Assembly: GCF_001077535.1 (NCBI RefSeq)
Contig: NZ_CP011968.1
Coordinates: 558,001 to 622,000 of the forward strand
Direction of reading: 5' to 3'
DNA from: Clostridioides difficile ATCC 9689 = DSM 1296
GTDB lineage: Bacteria; Bacillota; Clostridia; Peptostreptococcales; Peptostreptococcaceae
DNA: 64,000 nt
Position numbers and translations under genes: made by a program. Under the pieces are notes generated by a model. That model was not told the DNA's origin and made no database searches. It worked only from the letters and a program-made list of their open reading frames with translations. Below are positions 1 to 9,110 of this stretch, piece after piece (the stretch's first letter is position 1; every line of letters starts with the position of its first letter).

Positions 1-953
1 GATATCCAGTTAAGAAGAGATTAGAGAAGGTAGCTGAAGACATTCATTATAAATTTGAATCAGATAATATTATGGAAGAAGATTTACCAAAGGTAAAAAG
101 TATACTTAAAAGTTTGAATGGAATGTTGACAATAAAAAATACTCTTACACTATATAAGGATTTCTTTAAACAAATGAATATATCAAACATGTTTGTGATG
201 GTAGAAAAGAAAACACTTGAATGGTCAGATGTATACCCATTTATATATATTCATGCTACATATGAAGGTATACAAGAAGATAAGATTATAAGGCATATTG
301 TTATTGATGAAATGCAGGATTATACACCTATTCAATATGCTGTAATAAACTTACTTTTTAAGTGTAAAAAGACTATTCTTGGAGATTTTGGACAATTGGT
401 TAATCCTAATCATACTCATACATTAGATGATATGAAACAGCTATATAATGATGGGGAATTAGTTATGTTGAACAAGAGTTACCGTTCTACTTTTGAGATT
501 ATTAATTTCGCCAAAAAGATTCAAGACATATCTTCATTAGAGCCTATTGAACGACATGGTGAAGAACCAGCTTTATTAAAATGTAATAACGAGCAAGATG
601 AAATAAATAAGATAAAAATAGAAATTGAAGAATTTAAAAAGAGTGATAATGCGACTCTTGGTATTATATTAAAGACAGATAATGACGCTAAAGCTGTATA
701 TGATGCGTTAAGAGAAGAATATAGTGTTCACTTAATATCTTCTGAAAGTTCTAGCTTTACAAAAGGAGTATCCATAACTTCTATTAAAATGTCAAAAGGT
801 TTAGAGTTTGATGAAGTTATTGTACCTTCAGTAAATAATAAAACATATTATAGTGATTATGACCGCAGTTTGTTATATATTGCCTGTACACGAGCTATGC
901 ATAAACTTAAGTTGACATATACTTGTGAATTGACTCAACTTATAGATATGTAG
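1..953 (+). CDS. HelD/UvrD-like superfamily 1 helicase, C-terminal part (5' end outside window)
   Basis: The reading frame is open from the left edge (frame beginning at base 3), so only the C-terminal ~316 residues are present; the first ATG inside the window (72) is internal. Superfamily 1 helicase motifs run in order: DEMQD (motif II), ILGDFGQL (III), NKSYRST (IV), VSITSIKMSKGLEFDEVIV (V) and LLYIACTRAMHKL (VI). The DEMQDYTPIQ form and the overall spacing suit the HelD (helicase IV-like) branch, whose members release stalled RNA polymerase, more than UvrD/PcrA or Rep. That assignment is inference, because the distinctive N-terminal coiled coil and Walker A lie outside the window. A terminator hairpin follows about 95 bases after the stop. 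Confidence 0.85.
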   Translation, partial: YPVKKRLEKVAEDIHYKFESDNIMEEDLPKVKSILKSLNGMLTIKNTLTLYKDFFKQMNISNMFVMVEKKTLEWSDVYPFIYIHATYEGIQEDKIIRHIVIDEMQDYTPIQYAVINLLFKCKKTILGDFGQLVNPNHTHTLDDMKQLYNDGELVMLNKSYRSTFEIINFAKKIQDISSLEPIERHGEEPALLKCNNEQDEINKIKIEIEEFKKSDNATLGIILKTDNDAKAVYDALREEYSVHLISSESSSFTKGVSITSIKMSKGLEFDEVIVPSVNNKTYYSDYDRSLLYIACTRAMHKLKLTYTCELTQLIDM

Positions 954-1047
954 ATTATATACTTAATTATGTAAGTGTTTACTTATATAAATATAACCTG
1001 TCAATAAAATTCATTAATAAATCAATAAAAACAATATTTGTAAAAGT

Positions 1048-1091
1048 AAAAGCTATAAATTATATATTAAATTTTATAATTTATAGCTTTT
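1048..1091 (+). terminator. Intrinsic terminator of the helicase gene
   Basis: Inverted arms 1048-1064 and 1075-1091 form an AT-rich stem closing with AAAAGCTATAA/TTATAGCTTTT, followed by T-rich sequence. It is near-symmetrical and could act on both strands. Confidence 0.6.
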
Positions 1092-1198
1092 ATAATACTG
1101 CTTATCTTAATCCTCCCAATAGCAAAATAATTTTAAACATGCCATATTTTATAAATGTAATAACAATTATACAATTAAAATAACTTTCCCAAACTAAC

Positions 1199-1257
1199 TT
1201 GACATTTAAAACTTACTATTGTAATATTTAAATATTACAATAGTAAGTTTTAAATGT
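1199..1257 (+). promoter_or_regulatory. bla promoter with BlaI-type operator palindrome
   Basis: A strong promoter is visible: TTGACA (1199-1204), 17-base spacer, TAATAT (1222-1227). It is buried in a perfect 56-base palindrome (1202-1257, 28-base arms, no loop) containing ACTTACTATTGTAATAT and its reverse complement. The half-site resembles the sites before the MecA-like PBP (17868, 17987) and blaI (22654), all of the form CTTAC-NNN-TGTAAT or close to it. BlaI/MecI proteins are known to bind TACA/TGTA dyads over such promoters, so this is very likely the BlaI operator for the downstream beta-lactamase. Confidence 0.75.
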
Positions 1258-1296
1258 GGAATCAATTATTATATCACAAATTAAAAGGAGGACAGG

Positions 1297-1418
1297 ATGT
1301 TATTAATAGTTACTTAATTATCTTCGCAATAGGTTTAATCAACATAATTGTACTAGGTGAAGAAAATATAAGAGATACAGCTATTCATTTAGTCTTGTTT
1401 CTTATAAGTAGAACCTAG
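1297..1418 (+). pseudogene. Small membrane ORF before the beta-lactamase (BlaX-like), apparently frameshifted
   Basis: A strong ribosome binding site, AAGGAGG at 1285-1291, precedes ATG 1297, but that frame stops after six codons (MLLIVT). The neighbouring frame continues to TAG 1416-1418 and encodes a hydrophobic segment, NSYLIIFAIGLINIIVLGEE, then a second one. One extra A at about 1305 would join the two into a 39-residue single-pass or hairpin membrane peptide. I recall a small membrane gene, blaX, described as co-transcribed with the C. difficile beta-lactamase; the position fits. Alternatively the second frame is read from ATG 1254 (54 residues), but that codon lies inside the operator palindrome and has no ribosome binding site. 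Frameshift, sequencing error and slippage cannot be separated here. Confidence 0.5.
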
Positions 1419-1442
1419 ATTGGAGTATATTACAAATAATGT

Positions 1443-1460
1443 CTACTATTTTAATAGTAG
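1443..1460 (+). promoter_or_regulatory. Perfect 18-bp palindrome upstream of the beta-lactamase
   Basis: CTACTATTTTAATAGTAG lies 35 bases before the beta-lactamase start. It shares TACTATT with the arms of the upstream operator, so it may be a second, weaker BlaI site or an mRNA hairpin in the leader. This is inference from similarity only. Confidence 0.4.
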
Positions 1461-1494
1461 GTTATAAATTTAAATATGGGAGATGATATAAATT

Positions 1495-2448
1495 ATGAAA
1501 AGAAAAAAGAATTTTATTTGGATAGCTATCTTATTGGTTGGTGTAGTTATGGTAATGTATTATGTAGGGAAAAAACATAACGATATAAATCAAAAAACTG
1601 ATAAGAATTATATAAAATCTGAATTAAATAAGTCTGAATTAAATAAATCCAAAATTGAAAACAATAATAAAAACAAAAAAGAAAAAATTAATATGGTTGA
1701 CTATAGTGATTGTTTTGAAGGTATTAGTGGAGGAGCTATTTTTTATAATACTAAAAATAAAGAATATAATATATATAACAAAGAATTAATTGAAACAAGA
1801 AGGTCACCATGTTCTACTTTTAAAATAGTTTCAACTTTAATTGGTTTAGAAAAAGGGGTAATAAACTCAAAAGAATCAGTTATGGGATATGATGGTACAG
1901 AGTATCCAAATAAAAATTGGAATAAAAATCTTAGTTTAGAAGAGGCATTTAAGGAGTCTTGTGTTTGGTACTACAAAAAATTGATAGATAAAGTTGATGC
2001 TAAATCTGTCCAAAACATTTTAGATGATTTAAAGTATGGGAATTGCGATATTAGCGAATGGGAAGGAGATTTAAAAAATGGAAAGGGACATTTAAATGGA
2101 TTTTGGTTAGAATCTTCATTACAAATATCTCCAAAAGAACAAGTGCAAACAATGGCAAAAATATTTGAGGGAGATACAAACTTTAAAAAAGAGCATATTA
2201 ATATTTTAAGAGATATTATGAAAATAGATGTAAATGATAAAAACATAAATGTATATGGAAAAACTGGAACAGGATTTGATGAAAAAAATAAATGTGTGGA
2301 TGCATGGTTTGTTGGTATGCTAGAGCGTGAAGGTGACACCTATTATTTTGCTATTAAATCAGATGATTCCAATAAAGAAATTACAGGGCCAAAGGTAAAG
2401 GAAATTGCAATTAATATAATTAAGAAATATTATAGTGTAAGGGAATAA
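1495..2448 (+). CDS. blaCDD: Class D beta-lactamase, CDD family
   Basis: A serine beta-lactamase that hydrolyses penicillins and some cephalosporins outside the membrane. The 317-residue protein has a basic N-terminus and one hydrophobic segment (about residues 7-26), a charged Lys/Asn-rich linker to about residue 65, then the catalytic domain. Class D motifs are complete: S107-T-F-K110 (active-site Ser and carboxylated Lys), S155-C-V157, Y181-G-N183 and K256-T-G258. The N-terminal segment may be an uncleaved anchor, since no obvious cleavage site or lipobox is seen. It follows the operator/promoter at 1199-1257 and the small membrane ORF, giving an inducible bla unit. The similarity of its catalytic domain to the C-terminal sensor of BlaR1 (20449-22248) is evident by eye. 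Confidence 0.95.
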   Translation: MKRKKNFIWIAILLVGVVMVMYYVGKKHNDINQKTDKNYIKSELNKSELNKSKIENNNKNKKEKINMVDYSDCFEGISGGAIFYNTKNKEYNIYNKELIETRRSPCSTFKIVSTLIGLEKGVINSKESVMGYDGTEYPNKNWNKNLSLEEAFKESCVWYYKKLIDKVDAKSVQNILDDLKYGNCDISEWEGDLKNGKGHLNGFWLESSLQISPKEQVQTMAKIFEGDTNFKKEHINILRDIMKIDVNDKNINVYGKTGTGFDEKNKCVDAWFVGMLEREGDTYYFAIKSDDSNKEITGPKVKEIAINIIKKYYSVRE

Positions 2449-2612
2449 ACTTAATTTTATTTGTAAATATTATTTACCTATAGTCTGTAATATTTATTAA
2501 ATAATTTTACTAAATTGAGTCTATATAGAGCAAAACTCCTTTAGTACATAAAATACTTGCTATTGATTATTAAATTGAATACCTATAGATTTAAAGTTAA
2601 TACCTTTTAAAG

Positions 2613-2662
2613 ACTATGTAATATATTAAAAGTATAAATAAAATATATTGCATAGTTTTTGT
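2613..2662 (+). terminator. Intrinsic terminator after the beta-lactamase
   Basis: Arms ACTATGTAATATATT (2613-2627) and AATATATTGCATAGT (2642-2656) pair with one G-T wobble, followed by TTTTGTTTT. Confidence 0.65.
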
Positions 2663-2791
2663 TTTATATTATAATTTTAAATAATGTGCAAAAACTAAAC
2701 AATATTTTTAATAGTAATTTATATTTGTATTCATGTCACTATAATGTCATTTTAGGTTGCTAAAATTTAACCATAAAGGAGATGATTGTAT

Positions 2792-3475
2792 ATGGAAATA
2801 TTAAAATGTGAAAATCTCACAAAAATATATGGTTCAAATCAAACCAGAGTGACAGCCCTTAATAATGTAAATTTATCAGTTCAAAAAGGTGATTTTGTAT
2901 CCATTGTAGGAGCATCTGGTTCTGGCAAATCTACATTGCTACATCTGCTTGGGGGAGTAGATAGACCTACATATGGAAAGATTTATGTTGAAGATACAGA
3001 AATATCAAGTTTAAAGGAAGAAGCTCTTGCAGTTTTTAGACGTAGAAAAGTAGGTCTTATTTATCAATTTTATAATCTTATACCTACTCTTGATGTTAGA
3101 AAAAATATATTATTACCCATGTTACTTGATAAAAGAAAGGTGGATGAGGATAGATTCTCTGAGATTGTATCTATATTGGGATTATCTGATAGATTAAACC
3201 ATCTTCCAAGTCAACTTTCAGGTGGACAACAACAAAGGGTATCTATAGCTAGAAGTTTAATTTATAGACCAGCTATTTTATTAGCAGATGAGCCAACTGG
3301 TAATCTCGATAGAAAAAATTCAGAAGAAATTGTAGATTTGTTAAACTTATCAAATAAACGATTTAATCAGACAATACTTCTTATTACTCATGATGAGAAA
3401 ATAGCACTAGAGGCAAATCGTATTGTAACTATGGAAGATGGAGTGATTGTCTCTGAAAAGGTGGTGAAGAAATGA
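2792..3475 (+). CDS. ABC transporter ATP-binding protein (MacB/BceA type)
   Basis: ATPase of an FtsX-type export or target-protection complex. It has Walker A GASGSGKST, the signature LSGGQQQR, Walker B ILLADEPTGNLD and the switch His in LLITHD. The ATG at 2792 is chosen over the TTG at 2786 because AAAGGAG at 2775-2781 is then 10 bases away. The stop overlaps the permease start by four bases (ATGA), so the two are translationally coupled. With the two-component system converging on it (6313-8156) the set looks like a peptide-antibiotic detoxification module; the substrate cannot be read from the sequence. Confidence 0.9.
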   Translation: MEILKCENLTKIYGSNQTRVTALNNVNLSVQKGDFVSIVGASGSGKSTLLHLLGGVDRPTYGKIYVEDTEISSLKEEALAVFRRRKVGLIYQFYNLIPTLDVRKNILLPMLLDKRKVDEDRFSEIVSILGLSDRLNHLPSQLSGGQQQRVSIARSLIYRPAILLADEPTGNLDRKNSEEIVDLLNLSNKRFNQTILLITHDEKIALEANRIVTMEDGVIVSEKVVKK

Positions 3476-6132
3476 ATATTCTTCAAGAATACACCTTAGA
3501 CTTTGTACGACGCAATAAACGTAGTAGTATAGCTATAATGTTAGCTATATTACTTACTACAACCATGATGTCTTCTTTGTGTGGACTGTTGTATACCATG
3601 TGGACAGATTTTATAAGACTTTCAATTGAGAAAGAAGGTAACTGGCATGGTGAATTGTTTGACTATACTTATGGAAGTGACTTACCATTAATTGAAAATT
3701 TTTCTTCAGTTGATGATGTAATGGTAAAAGGACAATGGTATGTAGGCAAAATTAATGATGAGAAAAGAGATTATATAATTTATAGAAATGCTACATCAGA
3801 GTATTGGGATTCTATGCCAGAAAAGGATACTATAATAGAGGGTCGTCGACCAAATAATGCTAATGAAATTGCATTATCAAAACAATATTTTGAGAATAAT
3901 CCAAGTGTAAAAATTGGTGATAAAATTACTCTCCCAATAGGAGATAGAATCCTAAATGGAAAGCCTCTTGAACCCATAGCCCCAAAATCGAAAGGGGAAA
4001 GTTTTAAAAAAATTTCAGAGACTACATTGACAATAGTAGGAAAGGTAGATGTTTCTACTTCATCAGTAATACCTGCATATACAGCTCTTGGATATCTTGA
4101 TAAAACAAGTATAAAACCTAATGATAGTATAACTGTGTACTTGCGATTTAAAAATATAAGAGACACGTATAAGGAACTTCCAAAACTTGCTAAATCATTG
4201 GGGTGGAAGACTAATGAATATGGAAAATACAATCTTAAATACAATAGTAATTATCTTTTAAAGATGTTAGTCTTTTCACCAGAACAGAAAGCATCTATGA
4301 GTAGTATATCAAAATTTTCAACTCCTATTATGTATCTTACAATAGCAATTTTTACAGTAGCCGTGTTTGTAATGGTGATTTACAACGCGTTTTCACTGTC
4401 TGCAAATGCTAGACTTACTCAGTTAGGGATATTATCTAGTGTTGGTGCATCACCAAAACAAATTAAAAGGTCTGTAGTGTTTGAAGGATTTTTACTGACA
4501 ATTATACCATTACCAATAGGTTTATTTTTAGGATGGTTATTGTGTAATAGGCTTATAGTTTATGTTAATTCAGTTAATTATCATACTGATGTTCCAGAAG
4601 TGGTATTTACTTATGGTATTCCTGCTTTTCTGCCAGCAGTTTTACTTACAATAGTAACAGTCTGGATTTCTGCACTTATACCAGCACGAAAAGTATCAAA
4701 GATATCTCCTATAGAAGCAATACGACAAGGAGATAGTGTTAAAATCAAAAAGTCGCATAAATATTCATTAGGAAAGATATTTGGAATAGAAGGAGAACTT
4801 GCATCAAACGCACTACGTGCTCGTAAAAAATCTTATCGTACTGCAACAATATCTTTAACATTATCTTTTTTATTACTTACATGTTTTTTGCATATAATTG
4901 CAAATCAAGAAGGAGCAAAAGCTGTTTATGGAAGTGATAATTATAAGGACCAAAGAGATATAGCAGTTTATTTGGAAAATAGTGAACCTGTAGAGTCTGC
5001 TTTCATTGAAAAATTAGATAATACAGAAGGTGTAAAAAGTTCACTATATTATCAAAAAATATCTGCTTCCACTTGGCTGACTGAAAAAGATGCATCAAAA
5101 GAACTTGCGAAAAATGGAGGATTTAAAAGTATAGTTTCATCTAAAAAATACTCTCCTATAGAACGTGATGGCAAGTTTCGTATAATTTCAAATATAATTG
5201 GGCTTGATGATAAGAGTTTTACAGAATATTGTAGGCAAATTTCTGTAGACCCAAAGTTATTTTATGATACAAAAAATCCAACCTCAATTGTATATAATAA
5301 GGAGGAAGATATTAATCGTAGTACACGTAGAAATAAAGTATATATAGATTATTTAAATCTTTCAATAGGAGATAACATTAAATTAAATGAAAAAGTATAT
5401 GACGAAGATAAAGGGGATTATACTTACAACATGAAAGTGGGAGCTATTACAAGCACACTTCCTAAAATAGTAGATACTAGTTCAAAATATACATTAATGC
5501 AAATAGTGCCAATGTCTATGGTGCAGGAAATATCTAAAAATTATGATGAAGTAAGTAGGTTACGTTCAAATAGGCTGATAGGAGTATTTAAAGTAAATAA
5601 TCGTGAGGACATTCCTAGAGTAAGAGAAAAATTAGAGTCCATTTATAATAAAGACTATGGTTCAGGAGATTATAGTATTGAGGATGTTTTAGAAAGTGAA
5701 AAACAAAAGGCTAGTGGAATAAAGACCATGAATTTAATAGTAGGCTTTATTACAGGTTTATTGGCTATGATTGGATTATCAAATGTACTTGCTACAGTGT
5801 CAGGAAATATTAGAAGTAGACGACAAGAGTTTGCTATGTTGCGTTCTGTTGGATTATCTCCAGAAGGCATAAAAAAGATGCTTATTTTGGAAGGTTTATT
5901 CTTAGGAATTACACCATTACTACTTAGTATTCCTGTGCAAATAGGAATAGTGTATGCTTTTCTACGTATAAATGAAATATATTTTATAGAGTATTTACCA
6001 TTTGCACCTATATCTACAATAATAGGTTTTACTATATTGATACTTTTTATTGTAATAGCATCATATATGACAGGATACAAGCAGTTGAAGAATGAAAATA
6101 TAGTAGAATCTATAAAAAATGAAACAATATAA
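3472..6132 (+). CDS. FtsX-type ABC transporter permease, 886 aa
   Basis: Membrane partner of the preceding ATPase. A signal-anchor-like segment (about residues 17-40) is followed by a ~240-residue extracytoplasmic region, a first FtsX domain of three membrane segments (about 280-410, with the internal QLGILSSVGASPKQIK coupling segment), one more membrane segment (about 455-475), a second long extracytoplasmic region and a second FtsX domain (about 750-875, EFAMLRSVGLSPEGIKK). The duplicated FtsX arrangement and length are typical of the large MacB/YknZ- and BceB-related permeases of Firmicutes. A paralogue of similar build lies at 31870-34338. It ends convergent with the sensor kinase, with a shared terminator between. 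Confidence 0.9.
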   Translation: MNILQEYTLDFVRRNKRSSIAIMLAILLTTTMMSSLCGLLYTMWTDFIRLSIEKEGNWHGELFDYTYGSDLPLIENFSSVDDVMVKGQWYVGKINDEKRDYIIYRNATSEYWDSMPEKDTIIEGRRPNNANEIALSKQYFENNPSVKIGDKITLPIGDRILNGKPLEPIAPKSKGESFKKISETTLTIVGKVDVSTSSVIPAYTALGYLDKTSIKPNDSITVYLRFKNIRDTYKELPKLAKSLGWKTNEYGKYNLKYNSNYLLKMLVFSPEQKASMSSISKFSTPIMYLTIAIFTVAVFVMVIYNAFSLSANARLTQLGILSSVGASPKQIKRSVVFEGFLLTIIPLPIGLFLGWLLCNRLIVYVNSVNYHTDVPEVVFTYGIPAFLPAVLLTIVTVWISALIPARKVSKISPIEAIRQGDSVKIKKSHKYSLGKIFGIEGELASNALRARKKSYRTATISLTLSFLLLTCFLHIIANQEGAKAVYGSDNYKDQRDIAVYLENSEPVESAFIEKLDNTEGVKSSLYYQKISASTWLTEKDASKELAKNGGFKSIVSSKKYSPIERDGKFRIISNIIGLDDKSFTEYCRQISVDPKLFYDTKNPTSIVYNKEEDINRSTRRNKVYIDYLNLSIGDNIKLNEKVYDEDKGDYTYNMKVGAITSTLPKIVDTSSKYTLMQIVPMSMVQEISKNYDEVSRLRSNRLIGVFKVNNREDIPRVREKLESIYNKDYGSGDYSIEDVLESEKQKASGIKTMNLIVGFITGLLAMIGLSNVLATVSGNIRSRRQEFAMLRSVGLSPEGIKKMLILEGLFLGITPLLLSIPVQIGIVYAFLRINEIYFIEYLPFAPISTIIGFTILILFIVIASYMTGYKQLKNENIVESIKNETI

Positions 6133-6276
6133 ACAAAATCTATTTGAACTTATTTAAAGGTTTCGATTTAAGACTACTTACAAGTATAGGGATAGTTAAT
6201 TTGTTTGTTTAATAAAACCTTAAATGTAAATAGAAGTATATTACTAAAACAATAGATAACATAGAATATAGATATA

Positions 6277-6309
6277 GCTGGATTATAGGTATTTTACCTA
6301 TAATCCAGC
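6277..6309. terminator. Bidirectional terminator between convergent genes
   Basis: A perfect 15-base stem, GCTGGATTATAGGTA paired with its complement, with a TTT loop. It separates the ABC permease (+) from the sensor kinase (-) and would serve both. Confidence 0.8.
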
Positions 6310-6312
6310 ATT

Positions 6313-7494
6313 TTATGTGTAAAATTTAATTATGAATTTTGCACCACCATTATGGCAATTTTCTGCATGTAGAGTACCATTTTGACGTTCTATAATAGAC
6401 TTTGATAGAGCAAGCCCTATACCAATACTGTCCTTACTAGCATTTTTACCACGATAAAATCTATTAAAAATATATGGAAGTTCTTCCTGAGCAAACCCCT
6501 TACCATTATCTTCTATGATAATCTCAACATATAGAGGATTTTGACTATAATAAGCAACTATATATCCACCATCTTCTATATGCTCACTACAATTTTTAAG
6601 AATATTTAAAAGAGCTTCTAAAGTCCAATTAATATCGATTTCAAATTCTACCGAAGGAGAAGCCTCGATAGTAAATGTCTGATGTTTTTCTCTTAAAGAA
6701 CCTTCTATAGGCTCAATTGCATAAGTAAGAAGAGAATGTACATCTATAAGTTTGCTTTCAAATATTAAAGTACTTGCATCCAATTTTGATAATGTAAGTA
6801 AAGATGAAACTAGTCTCTCAAGTCTTGAGATTTGATTTGTAAGCCTGTTAATATAATCTATTTCTTCATCTGGACAATTTTCTGAAAGTAATTGTGCCAT
6901 AAGTGACATAGAAGTAATTGGAGTCTTAAGTTGATGAGCAATATCTGCAAGATTATCTGAAAGAGTTTGTCTTTCTTTTAAAGCAAATTCTTTTGAACAA
7001 CGAAGTTCCCCAACTGTTTTATATATCTCATCTTCAAGGTGAGAAAATTCATCTTCACATCGTAAAAGTACAGACTCTTTTCCTAAATTCACTTCTTCTA
7101 AGTATTGAGTAAGATTGTTTATTCTACTCAGTTTTTGCTTATTTGTTCTATGTTTGATTATATATACAACTGTAGCCATTGTTGAAATTATACCAAACGA
7201 TATCACTAGAAAATAAAAAAAGTTTTTACTCCAAAGTGTACTTTTAGAATATCCATGTTTTGATAAAATTTCATTTCCTGTTTTAAAATCCTTATCACTA
7301 GAATTTTTCAGTGATTTTAGTATACTTTCTGTAGACTTAGGATTGTACTCATATGATGCACCAAGAGCCTTAGACAGTACATTGTATTCATTAAAAGAAG
7401 TTATAGTTGTTAGAATTACACTCAATAAAAAAGTTACAATTAAGCAGAATATTATAAAAACAACTGTACTGTTGATATTTCTTGGAGTTTTCAC
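6313..7494 (-). CDS. Sensor histidine kinase (OmpR-type partner)
   Basis: A 393-residue membrane kinase: two membrane segments (about residues 11-33 and 91-113) bracket a ~55-residue external loop. A HisKA domain with phospho-acceptor His187 in DIAHQLKTPIT follows, then a HATPase domain with N-box LLNILKNCSEH and G-boxes EDNGKGF and GIGLALSK. It starts at GTG 7494-7492, sharing one base with the TAG stop of the response regulator, and GGAGG stands seven bases upstream. The pair probably senses the stress handled by the convergent ABC transporter, as Bce-type pairs do; that link is inferred from position. Confidence 0.92.
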   Translation of the reverse strand: MKTPRNINSTVVFIIFCLIVTFLLSVILTTITSFNEYNVLSKALGASYEYNPKSTESILKSLKNSSDKDFKTGNEILSKHGYSKSTLWSKNFFYFLVISFGIISTMATVVYIIKHRTNKQKLSRINNLTQYLEEVNLGKESVLLRCEDEFSHLEDEIYKTVGELRCSKEFALKERQTLSDNLADIAHQLKTPITSMSLMAQLLSENCPDEEIDYINRLTNQISRLERLVSSLLTLSKLDASTLIFESKLIDVHSLLTYAIEPIEGSLREKHQTFTIEASPSVEFEIDINWTLEALLNILKNCSEHIEDGGYIVAYYSQNPLYVEIIIEDNGKGFAQEELPYIFNRFYRGKNASKDSIGIGLALSKSIIERQNGTLHAENCHNGGAKFIIKFYT

Positions 7495-8156
7495 TAGTTG
7501 TCCTCCATTCTATATCCTATGCCTCTTAATGTTTTTATACAAGGTGGATTTTTTAATTTTTCTCTAAGACGTTTTATTGTAACAGTAAGAGTGTTATCAT
7601 TTACGAAATTACCATCTACATCCCAGAGCATTTCTAGTAACTTTGTACGAGTCATAGCTCTATTTTTATTTTCCATAAGACTTAGAAGAAGTTTATATTC
7701 TCCTGCTGTCAAAGGTACTTCAACATTATCTAAATATGCTTTGACTTCAACCTTATTCAAGCTTATATTTTCACATGTAATAGTATTGTTAGTATTTGAA
7801 TGAGTTCTTCTAAGAACTGCATTAATTCTGGATTGAAGTACTGAGAGCAAAAACGGTTTAACCACATAGTCATCTGCACCCATATCTAATCCACGTATAA
7901 TGTCTTTTTCATCATCACGGACTGTCAAAAATATCACTGGAGTATCTTCTATACTTTTAACATATTGGCAAAACTCGTATCCAATACCATCAGGTAGATT
8001 TAAATCAAGCAGAATTAAATCAATAGTTTTATCAAAATTTTTTTTAGCTTCAGCAATCGTATTATAACAACATACAGTGTGATTTTTCTTTTCAAGGGAA
8101 GTTTTTATTCCAAATGTAATTGTATCATCATCTTCTAAAAGAAGTATTTTAGCCAT
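7494..8156 (-). CDS. OmpR/PhoB-family response regulator
   Basis: Receiver domain with the acidic cluster EDDD (residues 8-11), phospho-acceptor Asp51 in LLDLNLPDG and conserved Lys100 in DDYVVKPF, followed by a winged-helix DNA-binding domain ending GYRMEDN. First gene of a two-gene operon with the kinase (one-base overlap). Its likely targets are the ABC genes at 2792-6132 and its own promoter; no repeat operator was recognised in front of either. Confidence 0.93.
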   Translation of the reverse strand: MAKILLLEDDDTITFGIKTSLEKKNHTVCCYNTIAEAKKNFDKTIDLILLDLNLPDGIGYEFCQYVKSIEDTPVIFLTVRDDEKDIIRGLDMGADDYVVKPFLLSVLQSRINAVLRRTHSNTNNTITCENISLNKVEVKAYLDNVEVPLTAGEYKLLLSLMENKNRAMTRTKLLEMLWDVDGNFVNDNTLTVTIKRLREKLKNPPCIKTLRGIGYRMEDN

Positions 8157-8293
8157 TTACTTTTAATCCTTTCAGTAATTTAGTTATTCCATTAACTAAG
8201 TTATTAGTTTTATGTTTAATATTTTTTATATTAGAGATAGAAAAAATTATCATTTAAATTTAAGTATATAAACTTTAATTTATAAACTTAGGT

Positions 8294-8932
8294 TTATGCT
8301 TTAATTGAATCTATTAAAAGAGCAAGAGTTGTTTCAATAAATTTTTCCTCATCTATATTAAAGTTGTTCAGGTATGATTTTCCTATTACAGATAGTAAAT
8401 TAAAAAATCCTGTAAGTGTAAATATTGATGAATACATAAGAGTAGGTATTTCAATATCATGCCTAATACTTCTATCATTTTTTCCAATTTCAAACATTCC
8501 TTGTATTTCATCAAACATAAATTTATTAAAAGAAAAAAACTTTTCTTTAAACAGCATATCAGTATCCGATTTTTCAGAGTTTACAATACCAATCATTCCC
8601 ATAAGGCATAATAGAGAAGGTTCTACAGAGTAAAATTTATGAAAAGCAAAGTATGAAAGTTTTATTTTTTCAAACCCTGTTTTGCCTTTTGCACTTTCTA
8701 TTTTAACATTATCCCAAAGTCTTTTATATCCTCTTAAGACAACAGCAAAGAATAAATCTTCTTTACATGAAAAGTACTTGTATATGGTGCGTTTAGTATA
8801 TTCAACTTCTTTTGCTAATTCATTCATAGTTGTATTATCAAATCCATTAAGACAAAATAATTTTTCTGCCTTATCAATAATCTCATTTTCTCTTTGTATT
8901 TTTTCTTTATCTCTTTTTGATAATTCTGACAT
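8294..8932 (-). CDS. TetR-family transcriptional regulator
   Basis: A 212-residue regulator with an N-terminal TetR helix-turn-helix (about residues 16-60: AEKLFCLNGFDNTTMNELAK then the recognition part YTKRTIYKYFSCKEDLF) and a variable C-terminal ligand domain with no recognisable pocket. The start is supported by AAAGGAA ten bases upstream. It is divergent from the metallo-beta-lactamase-fold gene at 9111, and the interval holds two matching operators, so autoregulation and repression of the hydrolase gene are likely. Confidence 0.88.
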   Translation of the reverse strand: MSELSKRDKEKIQRENEIIDKAEKLFCLNGFDNTTMNELAKEVEYTKRTIYKYFSCKEDLFFAVVLRGYKRLWDNVKIESAKGKTGFEKIKLSYFAFHKFYSVEPSLLCLMGMIGIVNSEKSDTDMLFKEKFFSFNKFMFDEIQGMFEIGKNDRSIRHDIEIPTLMYSSIFTLTGFFNLLSVIGKSYLNNFNIDEEKFIETTLALLIDSIKA

Positions 8933-8959
8933 ATAAATTATTCCTTTCTATTGATAAAA

Positions 8960-9014
8960 AAGTATACTGATGGTATACTTATGTAAATATAATACTTGTA
9001 TACCTATAGTATAC
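8960..9014. promoter_or_regulatory. Two TetR operators in a divergent promoter region
   Basis: Two dyads share the same geometry, GTATAC-N5-GTATAC: 8960-8980 (extended to AAGTATAC/GTATACTT) and 8998-9014. Their centres are 36 bases apart. They sit between the divergent tetR and hydrolase genes and are best explained as binding sites for that TetR protein. Confidence 0.7.
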
Positions 9015-9110
9015 TTTAATAAAAAATAAAATTAATATCAAGTATTATAACTATTTATAACTTTATTAATTAATTATATAGGTAAAATACCAAATAAGGG
9101 GAATTTATTT

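Noticed and set aside
1971-2339. 122-codon antisense frame within the beta-lactamase gene
   Set aside because: It is the shadow of the conserved class D gene, with no initiation signal.
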